Below, in pieces: positions 52,601-60,326 of a DNA stretch of 64,000 bases (position 1 is the first letter of the stretch; every line of letters starts with the position of its first letter). The notes below the pieces were generated by a model that was given only the letters and a program-made list of their open reading frames with translations, was not told the DNA's origin and ran no database searches. The stretch lies in assembly GCF_003952385.1 (NCBI RefSeq), contig NZ_CP034444.1:1922001-1986000 (forward strand), given 5' to 3'. A program made the translations under genes and the position numbers. This stretch comes from Mesorhizobium sp. M1D.F.Ca.ET.043.01.1.1. GTDB lineage: Bacteria; Pseudomonadota; Alphaproteobacteria; Rhizobiales; Rhizobiaceae.

Positions 52601-52953
52601 TCACAGATCGCTGTCCGACCGAGGGCGTTCCCGCCGCTGAGAAGGCCATCGAGATCGACCGGGCGCTCGACCAGCGCGAACACCTGGCGGTGCCGTTGAT
52701 CGTGCTTGGGCAGATCCACCAGTGCAACGGCCGTCCGGAACAGGCGGTTGGTTTGTTCCATGAAGCGCTGGATGTGGCCCGCGAAACGGGCGAACCCCAA
52801 CTGCTGTTTCCGTGCTATGATGGTCTTGCAACGCTCAATCTCGACCTCGACAATCTGACCGAGGCCGAACGCTACTTTTCCCTGGCGCAGGGAATATGCG
52901 CCCAGCACGGGCTCGACCCGGAAGCGCTCGTCGTGCTGCCTTTTCTCGACTAG
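49654..52953 (+). CDS. Zinc-ribbon cyclase with AAA/NACHT-like ATPase and TPR repeats
   Basis: The protein is 1099 residues, started at MDCSGCGFEVEAGF. Residues 1-50 are a double zinc ribbon with four CxxC pairs (CSGCG, CPKCG, CASCG, CPKCG). The cyclase domain (about 105-275) has VLFADLCGFTTLSEQ, DKFIGDALLALFGAP and SVTGDTVNTAQRLQSL, keeping both metal Asp, the base-recognition Asp, Asn and Arg. The P-loop LVGEAGIGKSRLVKEF (about 320) and LLIVVEDLHWADAVS (about 454) mark the ATPase, and the last 350 residues are TPR-like helices. Such proteins are abundant in rhizobia and are thought to couple a sensed signal to cyclic nucleotide output. A peroxiredoxin-like gene follows within 20 bp. Confidence 0.93.
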   Translation: MDCSGCGFEVEAGFAFCPKCGRRQPVPCASCGYLCAPDFEFCPKCGASVGAPAKAVERPAPTPSRTIVPPSRTPSLLPNIESEEGPQPASDADRRTVTVLFADLCGFTTLSEQLDPEVMQTLQNALFKELTAAVRSFGGFVDKFIGDALLALFGAPAAHEDDPERALRAALDMLARTARLGERTPDSGSPLLLHIGINTGPVVTGGLGIGTAKSYSVTGDTVNTAQRLQSLAAPGEVLVGELTHRLTRHAFSYESLGDVALRGKAGSVLVHRLDAPLAAPRAARGLEALGLNAPIIGRGAELNRMLASLDQACGGSAQLVRLVGEAGIGKSRLVKEFVARVGDEDRFRNVAVRQATCSPLGEQSYGALGAVVRSAAGMMQNDSGDEMRAKLAALLTDLGLQGEEARRLMPLLYHVLGLGDPDATLQHVEPEQLRRQILYAVRTIVERRLALSPLLIVVEDLHWADAVSLEALRFVMDRLERTRLMLLVTHRPAPDNDQLDSSRVSHTALRLLPLNSDDGRSLLTALFGESWVNSAGGLVDQILERAGGNPLFVEEIVRGLIDRGVLTREGQRWRTAAGEIATGIPATIQAMLLARVDRLPQEVRRLAQEAAVIGPRFDATLLKTVTADPARLEAGCELLCDAEIIEEVAGSGSVSSQSYRFTQTLLQDVIYQNLLLQRRTDIHGRVGAALEQLYGDKPERLEDLTVLGHHFAQSAEREKGARYLQAAGDRARMIYANDDALRFYERALTALGATGQSPVKLAIAERIADLSGPAGRREIAHRHYETVLQAYRESADRVASARVLRKIGRLLWDVGKRDNAESRYAEAAALLDGADAPVEQAHLWQERGRQAFRSGDHALAAKWADAALDCVRALTAEHVSEAGREATLVTAEALNTKAVALARLGRSHEAVRQIERSIELAEAAGLPGTACRGYTNLGVLYTTIDPAKAMEVCRRGLEVARRIGDLGFQARLLANLAVACCTFTDRCPTEGVPAAEKAIEIDRALDQREHLAVPLIVLGQIHQCNGRPEQAVGLFHEALDVARETGEPQLLFPCYDGLATLNLDLDNLTEAERYFSLAQGICAQHGLDPEALVVLPFLD

Positions 52954-52971
52954 CCGGGGTGGGAGGTTGGA

Positions 52972-53652
52972 ATGTCCGCGCATAGTGACTTGGTACCGCT
53001 TCAACCGGGTGATCGTGCGCCAAACGTGGTACTCGACGCCATCACCCAGGAAGGCAAGATCGCGCTCGACGACTTTCGCGGACAAAAACCGGTGCTGGTC
53101 GGCCTGTTTCGAGGTCTGCATTGTGCGTTTTGCCGGCGCCATATCGCCGCCCAGGCGCGGCTTGATCCGGAGTTGCGCGAAAAGGGCGTGGGGAGCCTGA
53201 CGGTGGTCAACACGCCGATCGAGCGGGCGCGTCTCTATTTCCGCTACCACCCGATGCCGAATCTGCTTGCGGCCTCCGACCCTGAACGCGCTTCACATCG
53301 TGCTTTTGGACTGCCCAATCTCGAATTCACCGAAAACGAGACGAACTGGCCGTACAAGGTCGCGATGGCAGCAGCAATGGATATGCGGGTCGACATACCA
53401 GGCGAGTTGCCCGGTCCTATGAACCCCATTGCGGCCGCCGAAATCCTCGACAAGAAGGACCATTACGAAGTGACCGAAGCCGACCAGCAGATGATGGCGA
53501 CGGGACACGGACAACTGATCGGTCAGTTCCTGCTGGACCGGCAGGGTATCGTCCGCTGGAGCTTCACGGAGGTTCCAGAGGGTGGCCGATACATGTTTGC
53601 GGCGCCAAGCCCGCAGGAGCTGATGTCAGCGGTCTCCCAAGTCGCCCAATAG
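52972..53652 (+). CDS. Peroxiredoxin-like (AhpC/TSA superfamily) protein
   Basis: The protein is 226 residues with GGGAGGTTGG before the ATG. LQPGDRAPNVVLDAIT and LDDFRGQKPVLVGLFRGLHC, continuing AFCRRH, give the redoxin fold with a CxxC pair in the active-site position. That is a thioredoxin-like arrangement rather than the PxxxTxxC of classical peroxiredoxins. The C-terminal GQLIGQFLLDRQGIVRWSFT fits the family. It probably works as a thiol oxidoreductase in the cytoplasm. The start lies 18 bp after the cyclase gene, so the two are likely co-transcribed, linking redox state to the cyclase by context only. Confidence 0.85.
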   Translation: MSAHSDLVPLQPGDRAPNVVLDAITQEGKIALDDFRGQKPVLVGLFRGLHCAFCRRHIAAQARLDPELREKGVGSLTVVNTPIERARLYFRYHPMPNLLAASDPERASHRAFGLPNLEFTENETNWPYKVAMAAAMDMRVDIPGELPGPMNPIAAAEILDKKDHYEVTEADQQMMATGHGQLIGQFLLDRQGIVRWSFTEVPEGGRYMFAAPSPQELMSAVSQVAQ

Positions 53653-53760
53653 ACTTGCGAACAAGGTAAGCATGACACCGCCCAGAGAGCGGCAACGCTG
53701 TCGCCTGCGAGCGCCGAGATCGCAAGTTTCACAACAAATTCAATAGTTTGCTTAAAATAG

Positions 53761-53868
53761 GATGGTCCCGTTGGCTGGGATCACTATCGGAACCATGTCA
53801 TTGTTTCTATTATATTTTTTCTGACTTCAGCAGATTTGTATCACAATATGTGCCACAATACGTAGCAC
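53761..53868 (+). repeat. Left imperfect direct repeat (~110 bp)
   Basis: It starts GATGGTCCCGTTGGCTGG followed by GATC, passes through CATTGTTT and a T-rich stretch, and ends with TTTGTATCACAATA, CACA and GTAGCAC. The copy at 61611-61720 has the same landmarks at nearly the same spacing: the first 22 bases differ at one position and the last 35 at about eight. Confidence 0.7.
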
Positions 53869-54288
53869 GCATCTGGGGCGACTTCGAGGCTCAGCCAACC
53901 AGCGCATTTCCGAGCGCTCAGCCAAAACTGCATCAATTTCCCTCAGCTCTCAGACGACGAAGTCACCACAATTTTGGACGAGGCCGCTCGAACGCAAAGT
54001 GCTTGGCGATGTAGCGATCCGAAATTCACCGGCCACACGAACATATAGCGTCGCTCAAAGGCCCTCTAGAGTGGCGGAGCGAGAAGCGCCTGCGGTTTGC
54101 TACGTGACGCTAGATTCGATCTTGTGGATCATGTCGATAGGCTGCGGCCCAGCTGGCGAATGGCAACTTCGCGGCGCGAAGTTGTCCGCGGCTATAGCCG
54201 ACAGCGGATCGTCGGCTTTTGGCAGGGTAGCTGGCAGCTGTTCCAGGGACCAGGGATGAGGCCGCTCATCTTGCCGTATCAACGTTCC

Positions 54289-54318
54289 TTGACATCGGGT
54301 ATTTATCCGAAATTATGT
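54289..54318 (+). promoter_or_regulatory. Promoter with overlapping operator, sugar ABC ATPase gene
   Basis: TTGACA (54289-54294) is a perfect -35 box, and 18 bases on lies TTATGT (54313-54318) as a weak -10 box, 21 bases before the start codon. The spacer contains TCGGGTATTTATCCGA (54295-54310), a near-palindrome whose right half TATCCGA recurs at 58703-58719. Confidence 0.5.
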
Positions 54319-54339
54319 AGCAAAGATGGGATCGCAAGC

Positions 54340-55425
54340 ATGACGGGAATCGCGCTTTCGGGCGTATCAAAGCACTTTGGCGCAGTCGAAGTGATCCGCG
54401 ATGTGAGTCTGCACATTGACCCAGGAGAACTGGTCGTGTTTCTCGGTCCGTCCGGTTCCGGCAAGACGACGCTGCTCCGGATGATCGCCGGCCTCGAAAG
54501 CATTGACCAAGGCACGCTGACGATCGACGGGGTGCGCTCGGAGAACCTTGCGCCGGGCAGGCGCAACGTTGCGATGGTCTTCCAGAACTATGCGCTTTAC
54601 CCACATATGACAGTCGCGGAGAACATGGCCTTTGGGCTAAGGAACATTCGGGTTGCGCCGGATGTCATACGCCAACGCATCGCTGAGGCTGCGCGTATCT
54701 TGGAGATCGAAGCGCTGCTCCACCGGCGGCCGTCGCAGCTCTCCGGCGGGCAGCGTCAGCGCGTGGCCATTGGGCGTGCGATCGTCAAGGAGCCCAAGGC
54801 ATTCCTGTTCGACGAGCCACTCTCCAATCTGGACGCGGCGCTTCGAGCCCGTACACGCGTCGAGCTTGCCGAACTGCATCAACGTTTGAAGTCGACGATG
54901 ATCTACGTCACCCACGACCAGGTGGAGGCGATGACGCTCGCCGACCGTATTGTGATCCTCAACAATTGCCGGATAGAGCAGATGGGAAAGCCCGTTGAGG
55001 TCTATGCACGTCCGGCGTCGCGATTCGTCGCGACCTTCGTCGGGTCTCCGGCGATGAACATTCTGCCTGTTACGGTTTCGGACTCAGGCGATAGGCTCAA
55101 TGCGCGCTTGACGGATGGATCGCTCGTCGAACTTCCGGGCGCGCCCGTCAACATGGATTGGCGCGAACTAGGAGTGCGGCCGGAATCGCTGACTGTGGTC
55201 GCGGAGGGCGGTGACGCATTCGCCACGGCCACGGTTGTCGAGCGCCTTGGCGAGCGAACGCTCATCTATGCGCGGCTCGCGGATGGGACGCAGGTGACGG
55301 CACAAGATCGCGGGCTTTCGAGCGCCAGACCGGGCGACGCCGTTCGGCTGAAGTTCGACACCACGGCCCTGCATCTCTTCGCCGCGGACGGATCAACCTG
55401 GCACGCGCATGCCGACGGGGCCTGA
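54340..55425 (+). CDS. Carbohydrate ABC importer ATPase (MalK/UgpC-like)
   Basis: The protein is 361 residues. The ATPase has GPSGSGKTTLLRMIAGL, the Q-loop VFQNYALYPHMTV, LSGGQRQRVAIGRAIV, FLFDEPLSNLDAALR and YVTHDQVEAMTLADR, all in order and intact. The C-terminal OB-fold extension (MNILPVTV, LGVRPESLTV) is that of MalK-type subunits. It should energise the permeases encoded on the opposite strand at 55556-57279. The ATPase gene is convergent with them instead of in their operon, which is unusual but stoichiometrically harmless. The start MTGIALSGVSKHFG was chosen over an upstream extension that covers the promoter. Confidence 0.93.
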   Translation: MTGIALSGVSKHFGAVEVIRDVSLHIDPGELVVFLGPSGSGKTTLLRMIAGLESIDQGTLTIDGVRSENLAPGRRNVAMVFQNYALYPHMTVAENMAFGLRNIRVAPDVIRQRIAEAARILEIEALLHRRPSQLSGGQRQRVAIGRAIVKEPKAFLFDEPLSNLDAALRARTRVELAELHQRLKSTMIYVTHDQVEAMTLADRIVILNNCRIEQMGKPVEVYARPASRFVATFVGSPAMNILPVTVSDSGDRLNARLTDGSLVELPGAPVNMDWRELGVRPESLTVVAEGGDAFATATVVERLGERTLIYARLADGTQVTAQDRGLSSARPGDAVRLKFDTTALHLFAADGSTWHAHADGA

Positions 55426-55501
55426 ACCTGCCGAGCCTGAATCCGGTTCTGCGCGACGCGCTTGTCTTATGACTTTGCTTGCCGAATGGGCGAGAAAGAA
55501 C

Positions 55502-55535
55502 CGCTGGGAGAGAGTTCGCCCTCTCTCGTCAGCGG
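55502..55535. terminator. Hairpin between convergent sugar-transport genes
   Basis: CGCTG plus GAGAGAG on the left pair with CTCTCTC plus CAGCG on the right, with small bulges and a short loop TTCGCC. It sits midway between the convergent ATPase gene and the distal permease gene. No T run follows on either strand. Confidence 0.4.
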
Positions 55536-55555
55536 CGAGGGACGGATACTTTAGT

Positions 55556-56389
55556 CTAGCCCTTGATACCCGCCGAGAGCGTTATCGCTTCGGTTACCCG
55601 GCGCTGGAAGAAAAGGTAGGCCAGTGCCACCGGAAGGCCGGCCAGTACGGCTGCCGACAGCTGGCGCGCGTAGTAGACACCGAAGGCGTCATTGACCTGC
55701 GTAATGCCGACGGTGATCGTCATCATCTCGGTGCGGGTCACGGAGAGGAACGGCCACAAAAACGCATTCCACGTCCAGATGAAGCAGACGATCGACAGCG
55801 CCGTCGTTACCCCCCAGTTCATCGGCATATAGATCTTGAAGAGGATCCCGAATTCAGACGCATTGTCCATGACCGCGGCCTCGCGGAAGTCCTTCGGGAC
55901 CTGATCAAAGAACTGCTTGTACACGATGATAATGACGGGATGGATAAGCTGCGGCAACATGATTCCGGCCCAGCTGTTGAGCAGGCCAAGGTTGGCGACC
56001 AGCACGAAATGATTGATGATAAGCGCTGAGGTTGGCACCATGAAGGAGGCGAGGATCAGCCGCCATAGCGCGATCCGCCCCGGAAAGCGCAACTGGGAGA
56101 TCGCGTAGCCGCACAGCATCGAGATGAAGATGGTGATGACCGTTACGCCGACCGCGACCGCCACCGAATTGACATACCAGGTGCCGATCTGTGTGGTGGT
56201 CAGGGCGTTAATGTAGTTCTCAAGCGTCGCCGTCTTGGGCCAGAGTTCGATGTAAGGCCGGATGACCTCGTCGTCCGGTTTGAGCGATGAGATCACCCCC
56301 CAATAGAGCGGGAACGCCCATAGGATGGCCCAGACAAGCGTCAGTGCCGTGATTATCCCGCCCCAAAAGTTCCAGCGTTGCACAGCCAT
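55556..56389 (-). CDS. Carbohydrate ABC importer permease (MalG-like)
   Basis: The protein is 277 residues from MAVQRWNFWGG; a GTG nine bases upstream overlaps the preceding stop codon and is an alternative. Six membrane helices are visible (ALTLVWAILWAFPLYWG, VAVAVGVTVITIFISMLCGYAIS and others). The coupling motif EAAVMDNASEFGILFKIYMP matches the EAA loop of MalG-type permeases. It ends GITQVNDAFGVYYARQLSAA and VTEAITLSAGIKG, typical of this subgroup. It is the last gene of the binding protein-permease-permease series. Confidence 0.93.
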   Translation of the reverse strand: MAVQRWNFWGGIITALTLVWAILWAFPLYWGVISSLKPDDEVIRPYIELWPKTATLENYINALTTTQIGTWYVNSVAVAVGVTVITIFISMLCGYAISQLRFPGRIALWRLILASFMVPTSALIINHFVLVANLGLLNSWAGIMLPQLIHPVIIIVYKQFFDQVPKDFREAAVMDNASEFGILFKIYMPMNWGVTTALSIVCFIWTWNAFLWPFLSVTRTEMMTITVGITQVNDAFGVYYARQLSAAVLAGLPVALAYLFFQRRVTEAITLSAGIKG

Positions 56390-56394
56390 GACGT

Positions 56395-57279
56395 TCACCG
56401 GCGCCGCCTTTCGGCGAACCGGAGCAGTTGGAATTGCAGGACCGAGACGACGACCACAAGCGCGAAGAGGGTGACGGCGACAGCTGCCGCCCTGCCTCCC
56501 TGGTTCTGCTGGAAGGCCTTCTGGAAGACGTAGTAGACGAGCACCATATTGTCGTTCGGCCGTCCGCCGATTGAGAACAGATAGACCTGATCGAATATCT
56601 TGAGCTGCAGGATGAGCTGGATGGTTAATACCAGCGAGGTGATCGGCCATAGCAGTGGCCAGGTGATGCGCCGGAACGTGGTCCATCGCGTCGAGTTGTC
56701 GAGCGCCGCGGCTTCGTAGATCTCCGCTGGTATTGACCGCAGTCCGGCGAGAAAGAGGAGGATCGAGAAGCCCGCGGTCCACCAGATCGTCACTCCGGCC
56801 ACCGCAGGCAAGAACCAGACGCGCGACTTGAAGACCGGTACGCGCGGGATTCCCAGCCAGTCCAGCACATGCATCGCGATCCCGAACTGGAAATTCAGCG
56901 TCCAGTCCCAGATCAGATAGACCACGGATACCGGCAGGATGTAGGGCAGGAAGAACAGCGCCAGAACGATCGCCTGGAACCGGCCCTTGAGGCGCGACAC
57001 GCCAAGCGCGATCAACAGCGCGATGAGCGTTCCGGGGACTACCGTCATCAGCACGAAGTAAGCGGTGTTCCAGACCGCACGCCGGAACATCGGGTCGTTA
57101 TCGAGCCGCAGGTAGTTGTCGAGACCAACCCACCGACCCGCCCCGATCAGCGGCGCATCGGTGAAGGAGATGCGGAACATCTGGACCGTCGGATAGAGGA
57201 ATGCCAGCAGGTAGATCGCCAGGAAGGGAGCGACCAGCACCAGCGCGACAAGACGTTCAGTGCGGGAGTTGCGAAGCAT
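56395..57279 (-). CDS. Carbohydrate ABC importer permease (MalF-like)
   Basis: The protein is 294 residues with six membrane helices (LVALVLVAPFLAIYLLAFLY at the N-terminus) and the EAA loop EAAALDNSTRWTTFRRITWP. AGGAGG lies at the right distance upstream of ATG, directly after a long hairpin that separates it from the binding-protein gene. It pairs with the permease encoded next. The N-terminal SRTERLVAL is short, unlike the long N-terminus of E. coli MalF, as usual for alphaproteobacterial sugar importers. Confidence 0.93.
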   Translation of the reverse strand: MLRNSRTERLVALVLVAPFLAIYLLAFLYPTVQMFRISFTDAPLIGAGRWVGLDNYLRLDNDPMFRRAVWNTAYFVLMTVVPGTLIALLIALGVSRLKGRFQAIVLALFFLPYILPVSVVYLIWDWTLNFQFGIAMHVLDWLGIPRVPVFKSRVWFLPAVAGVTIWWTAGFSILLFLAGLRSIPAEIYEAAALDNSTRWTTFRRITWPLLWPITSLVLTIQLILQLKIFDQVYLFSIGGRPNDNMVLVYYVFQKAFQQNQGGRAAAVAVTLFALVVVVSVLQFQLLRFAERRRR

Positions 57280-57294
57280 GGCTCCTCCTCAAAT

Positions 57295-57332
57295 AAGGCT
57301 AGGACCGCCCTGGACAGGGCGGTCCCAGCCTT
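57295..57332 (-). promoter_or_regulatory. Very strong intercistronic hairpin between binding-protein and permease genes
   Basis: AAGGCT (57295-57300) and GGACCGCCCTG (57302-57312) pair with CAGGGCGGTCC (57315-57325) and AGCCTT (57327-57332). That is 17 pairs with one mismatch and a tiny loop. On the transcribed strand it is followed by ATTT and at once by the permease ribosome-binding site. It should lower permease expression relative to the binding protein, by partial termination or by protecting the upstream mRNA. Confidence 0.7.
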
Positions 57333-57338
57333 CGAGCC

Positions 57339-58610
57339 CTACATGCCGTTCAGCTCTTCCTTGATGGATTTCACCGCCTCGCCCGGGTCCATCTCTCCAT
57401 TGAGGGTCGGCACGAAATAATTGGACATGATGTCGAAGATTGGCCCGGCGACACCAGCCTTGGGCGACTTTGGATCAAAGATCATGTTGGCCGTCAGCGT
57501 CGAGTAGGTCGCGTTGGGTTCCATTGCCTTGTATTCGGCCGTCTCGGTGACCGGCTTGTATGCAGGGATGTGGCCTGCCGTGGCCCAGAACAGCGAGTGC
57601 TTATCCATCCATGAGATCACCTCGAGAACGGCGGCACGCTTTTGCGGGCTGATCTCCTTGCCCTTGTTCTTCGGGATCGCGAATGAGTGGCTGTCTGCAT
57701 AGGTGCATGGCTTGTCGAAGATCACCGGGATCTCGACGGCGCCCCAGTCGAACAGCTTGCCTTGCTTGGCAAGGTCGGTCATCGTGGGAACTTCCCAGAC
57801 GCCGTTGATCATCATTGCGGCCTTGCCCGAGGTGAATAGGGCGACGGTTGCGGGATAGTCCGTATAGGTCGACTGCAGCCCTGCCTTCGTCCACCCTTGC
57901 AGAACCGCCAGCGCCTTCGCCAGCTTTTCGGGATTGTCGCCGGTGAGGAACTCATTGCCCGTCAGAAGCTCGCCGCCCTGCTGACACACCAGCGAATAAA
58001 TGGTGCGGTACATGAAGTTGCCGTCGGCGGTGACGCTGCCCAACGGGAACTCGACGCCGGCATCCTTCAACTTCTGCAGTGTCGCGGTAAATTCCTCCTT
58101 GTTGCCCATGCCCACCGGACGGCCGTCGCCGCCGAGCACGCCTGCCTTCTTCAGGAGGTCGCGATTGTAGTACAGGACGATTGGATGGGTATCGAGCGGC
58201 ACTGCGTATTGCTTGCCGTCGACCGTCACGGCGCCCATCGTCGTCTGGGCGAAGTCCGAGGCCGAGAGGCCCATCTTGCTCATGTCGTCGGCGGTGATTT
58301 CTTCGAGAATGTCCTGGCTCACCGCCAAGGGGATGCGGCTGGCATGATAGGTCATAACGTCTGGCGCCTCACCGACCGCCGCCGAGGTCTGCACCTTGGT
58401 GTAGAAGGGCGTGCCCCACTCCAGCGTCGTGGCGTCGATCTTGATCTTGCCGGCGTGGGCGGCGTTGAAGTCGGAGATCATCTGCTTCATGCGCACACCG
58501 TCACCGCCGCCGAGGAAATCCCACCATGCGACGGTTTCTTCGGCCTGGGCCGCGACGACCCAGAATCCTCCGGCCGCAACCACCGCCATGGCCATCTTGC
58601 GAAAGTTCAT
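57339..58610 (-). CDS. Carbohydrate ABC importer solute-binding protein (family 1)
   Basis: The protein is 423 residues. RKMAMAVVAAGGFWVVAAQA is a Sec signal peptide with cleavage expected after AQA. Mature motifs include VAWWDFLGGGDGVRMKQMI and YAVPLDTHPIVLYYNRDLL, then GKAAMMINGVWEVPTM, the usual family 1 layout for oligosaccharide binding in the periplasm. GGGAGGA precedes the ATG. Because an alpha-N-arabinofuranosidase gene lies directly upstream, arabinose-containing oligosaccharides are the likely ligand. The mature part has two Cys (CQQGGE and DKPCTYAD) that could form a disulphide. Confidence 0.92.
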   Translation of the reverse strand: MNFRKMAMAVVAAGGFWVVAAQAEETVAWWDFLGGGDGVRMKQMISDFNAAHAGKIKIDATTLEWGTPFYTKVQTSAAVGEAPDVMTYHASRIPLAVSQDILEEITADDMSKMGLSASDFAQTTMGAVTVDGKQYAVPLDTHPIVLYYNRDLLKKAGVLGGDGRPVGMGNKEEFTATLQKLKDAGVEFPLGSVTADGNFMYRTIYSLVCQQGGELLTGNEFLTGDNPEKLAKALAVLQGWTKAGLQSTYTDYPATVALFTSGKAAMMINGVWEVPTMTDLAKQGKLFDWGAVEIPVIFDKPCTYADSHSFAIPKNKGKEISPQKRAAVLEVISWMDKHSLFWATAGHIPAYKPVTETAEYKAMEPNATYSTLTANMIFDPKSPKAGVAGPIFDIMSNYFVPTLNGEMDPGEAVKSIKEELNGM

Positions 58611-58702
58611 CTCAGCTTCCTCCCGAGTGCGGCGGTTAGATCCGCCTTGAACATTTCAATGCTACACCAAACCAAACCGCCTGCAACGGATTTTACGGTA
58701 TA

Positions 58703-58719
58703 TATCTGATGATCGGATA
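58703..58719. promoter_or_regulatory. Candidate operator palindrome before the binding-protein gene
   Basis: TATCTGATGATCGGATA is a 17-base palindrome with seven of eight matching pairs around a central G. It lies between the arabinofuranosidase stop codon and the binding-protein start, in an A/T-rich stretch about 93 bp upstream of that start. Its halves TATCTGAT and TCGGATA recur at the regulator promoter and the ATPase promoter. Confidence 0.5.
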
Positions 58720-58724
58720 TTAAC

Positions 58725-60230
58725 TCAGAGCGTCACACGCACCATCGAATAAGAGTGCGGCGGCAAGTTCAGCGTCATTCCCTTGCTGCTGAGCGTCGCC
58801 CCGTTGCCTTTGACCGGCGATACGTTGTCCGGCGCGTCCTTCGTGTTGCAGGCCTCGAGATCGTCGTGACGGATGATCGTATGCTCGATGGACTTGGCGG
58901 CGAACCGCTCGAGGGCGACGTCGGCCTCTATCGTCTCGGACCCATGCCGGTTGATTGCGAAGAAGGTCAGCGTGCCGGCGTTCGAATTGTGCACGCCCGC
59001 AATGTCGAGCCACGGCACCCTGTCGGCCGCGGCCGCGTCATAGGTAGGCACCTCGACCACAAGCTGCAGCGCGGTGCCGCGGCCGTGCCTGGAGGCCAGC
59101 ATAAAAGGCCAGTAGATCGTCTGCCGCCAGGCGGCACCGCCGGGATCGGTCATGATCGGCGCAATAACGTTCACCAACTGCGCAATGCAGGCGATGCGAA
59201 CAATATCCGACCGACGGATGAAGGTGTTAATGATGCAGCCGACCTGCAGCACGTCCTCGAAATTGTAGACGTCTTCCAGAAGCCTGGGCGCTTCAGGCCA
59301 GTCCCAGCCACGCATGCGCTCGGCGTCCCGCTTGCGCTGATGGTACCAGACGTTCCACTCGTCGAAGGAGATCTTCACGTCCCGCTTCGAGCGGGTCTTG
59401 GCCTTCACATAGTCGATAATGCCCGCGACCGTGCCAATGTAGCGGTCGAGCTTGGCTGGAAGAGCGAGATATTCGGCCGTATTCTTTTCGTAGTTCTCGA
59501 AATACATGTGGAGAGAGATGTAGTCGACCTGCTCGTAGGTCGCTTCCAACACGGTCGCTTCCCACTGCGGATAGGTCGGCATATTGGAATGCGACGAGCC
59601 GCAGACGACCAGTTCCACCGCCGGGTCGAGGCCGCGCAGCGCCTTGGCGGTCTCGTTGGCGAGGTGGCCGTATTCGCTCGCCGACTTGTGGCCGACCTGC
59701 CAGGGGCCGTCCATTTCATTGCCAAGACACCAGAGGCGGCAGTTCCAGGGTTGCGCGCGTCCGTTCTTGGCCCTGAGGTCGGACCAGTAGCTGCCGCCCG
59801 GGTGGTTGACGTATTCAACGAAGGCCCGCGCCTCGTCGAGGCCGCGGGAACCGAGATTGACCGCAAGCATCATCTTGGTGCCGGCTTTTTCGGCCCAGTC
59901 GGCGAATTCATGGATGCCAACCAGGTTCGGCTCCGTGGTGCGCCAGGCAAGATCGAGTCGCCGCGGGCGGTTCTCCTTTGGACCTATGCCGTCTTCCCAA
60001 TTGTAGGCGGATACGAAGTTGCCACCCGGGTAGCGGCAGATCGGAGTGTCGAGCGCACGCACCAGCTCGATCACGTCCTTGCGCATCCCCTCTTCGTCCG
60101 CTTGCGGATGTCCGGGCTCGTAGATGCCCGTATAGACCGCCCGGCCAAGATGCTCGAGAAACGAGCCGTAAAGGCGTTTGTCGATATCCGCGACGGCATA
60201 GGCCGCGTTCGCCGTGACTCTAGCCTTCAT
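58725..60230 (-). CDS. abfA: GH51 alpha-N-arabinofuranosidase
   Basis: The protein is 501 residues, started at MKARVTANAAY where GGGAGGGATC precedes the ATG. It hydrolyses terminal non-reducing alpha-L-arabinofuranosyl residues with retention of configuration. LYGSFLEHLGRAVYTGIYEP at the N-terminus and CRYPGGNFVSAYNWEDGIGP are hallmarks of family 51. CLGNEMDGPWQVGH carries the acid/base Glu and ISFDEWNVWYH the nucleophile Glu. There is no signal peptide, so it acts in the cytoplasm on oligosaccharides brought in by the adjacent importer. The length is normal for the bacterial family. The downstream binding-protein gene may also have its own promoter. Confidence 0.95.
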   Translation of the reverse strand: MKARVTANAAYAVADIDKRLYGSFLEHLGRAVYTGIYEPGHPQADEEGMRKDVIELVRALDTPICRYPGGNFVSAYNWEDGIGPKENRPRRLDLAWRTTEPNLVGIHEFADWAEKAGTKMMLAVNLGSRGLDEARAFVEYVNHPGGSYWSDLRAKNGRAQPWNCRLWCLGNEMDGPWQVGHKSASEYGHLANETAKALRGLDPAVELVVCGSSHSNMPTYPQWEATVLEATYEQVDYISLHMYFENYEKNTAEYLALPAKLDRYIGTVAGIIDYVKAKTRSKRDVKISFDEWNVWYHQRKRDAERMRGWDWPEAPRLLEDVYNFEDVLQVGCIINTFIRRSDIVRIACIAQLVNVIAPIMTDPGGAAWRQTIYWPFMLASRHGRGTALQLVVEVPTYDAAAADRVPWLDIAGVHNSNAGTLTFFAINRHGSETIEADVALERFAAKSIEHTIIRHDDLEACNTKDAPDNVSPVKGNGATLSSKGMTLNLPPHSYSMVRVTL

Positions 60231-60326
60231 GATCCCTCCCACTGCGGACTATCAATCCGACTTTCCGATTTATATCCGGGTCATGGGTCAGTTAAGGGTG
60301 GAGTTCGCCCGCCCGTCAAGGGCCTG

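Larger units (their letters stand above)
53653..54339. other. A/T-rich intergenic region at the left edge of the arabinoside cassette
   Basis: About 690 bp without a supported gene. Base composition drops sharply (runs such as TTGTTTCTATTATATTTTTT). The region contains the left direct repeat (53761-53868) and the promoter of the sugar ABC ATPase gene. A short frame at 53748-54014 has no ribosome-binding site or family resemblance. Confidence 0.55.

Noticed and set aside
53761..53868. Direct repeat as a tRNA-derived attachment site
   Set aside because: The GTTGGCTGGGATC stretch recalls the 3' end of a tRNA gene, but neither copy folds into a cloverleaf half and no tRNA or integrase gene is present in the window.
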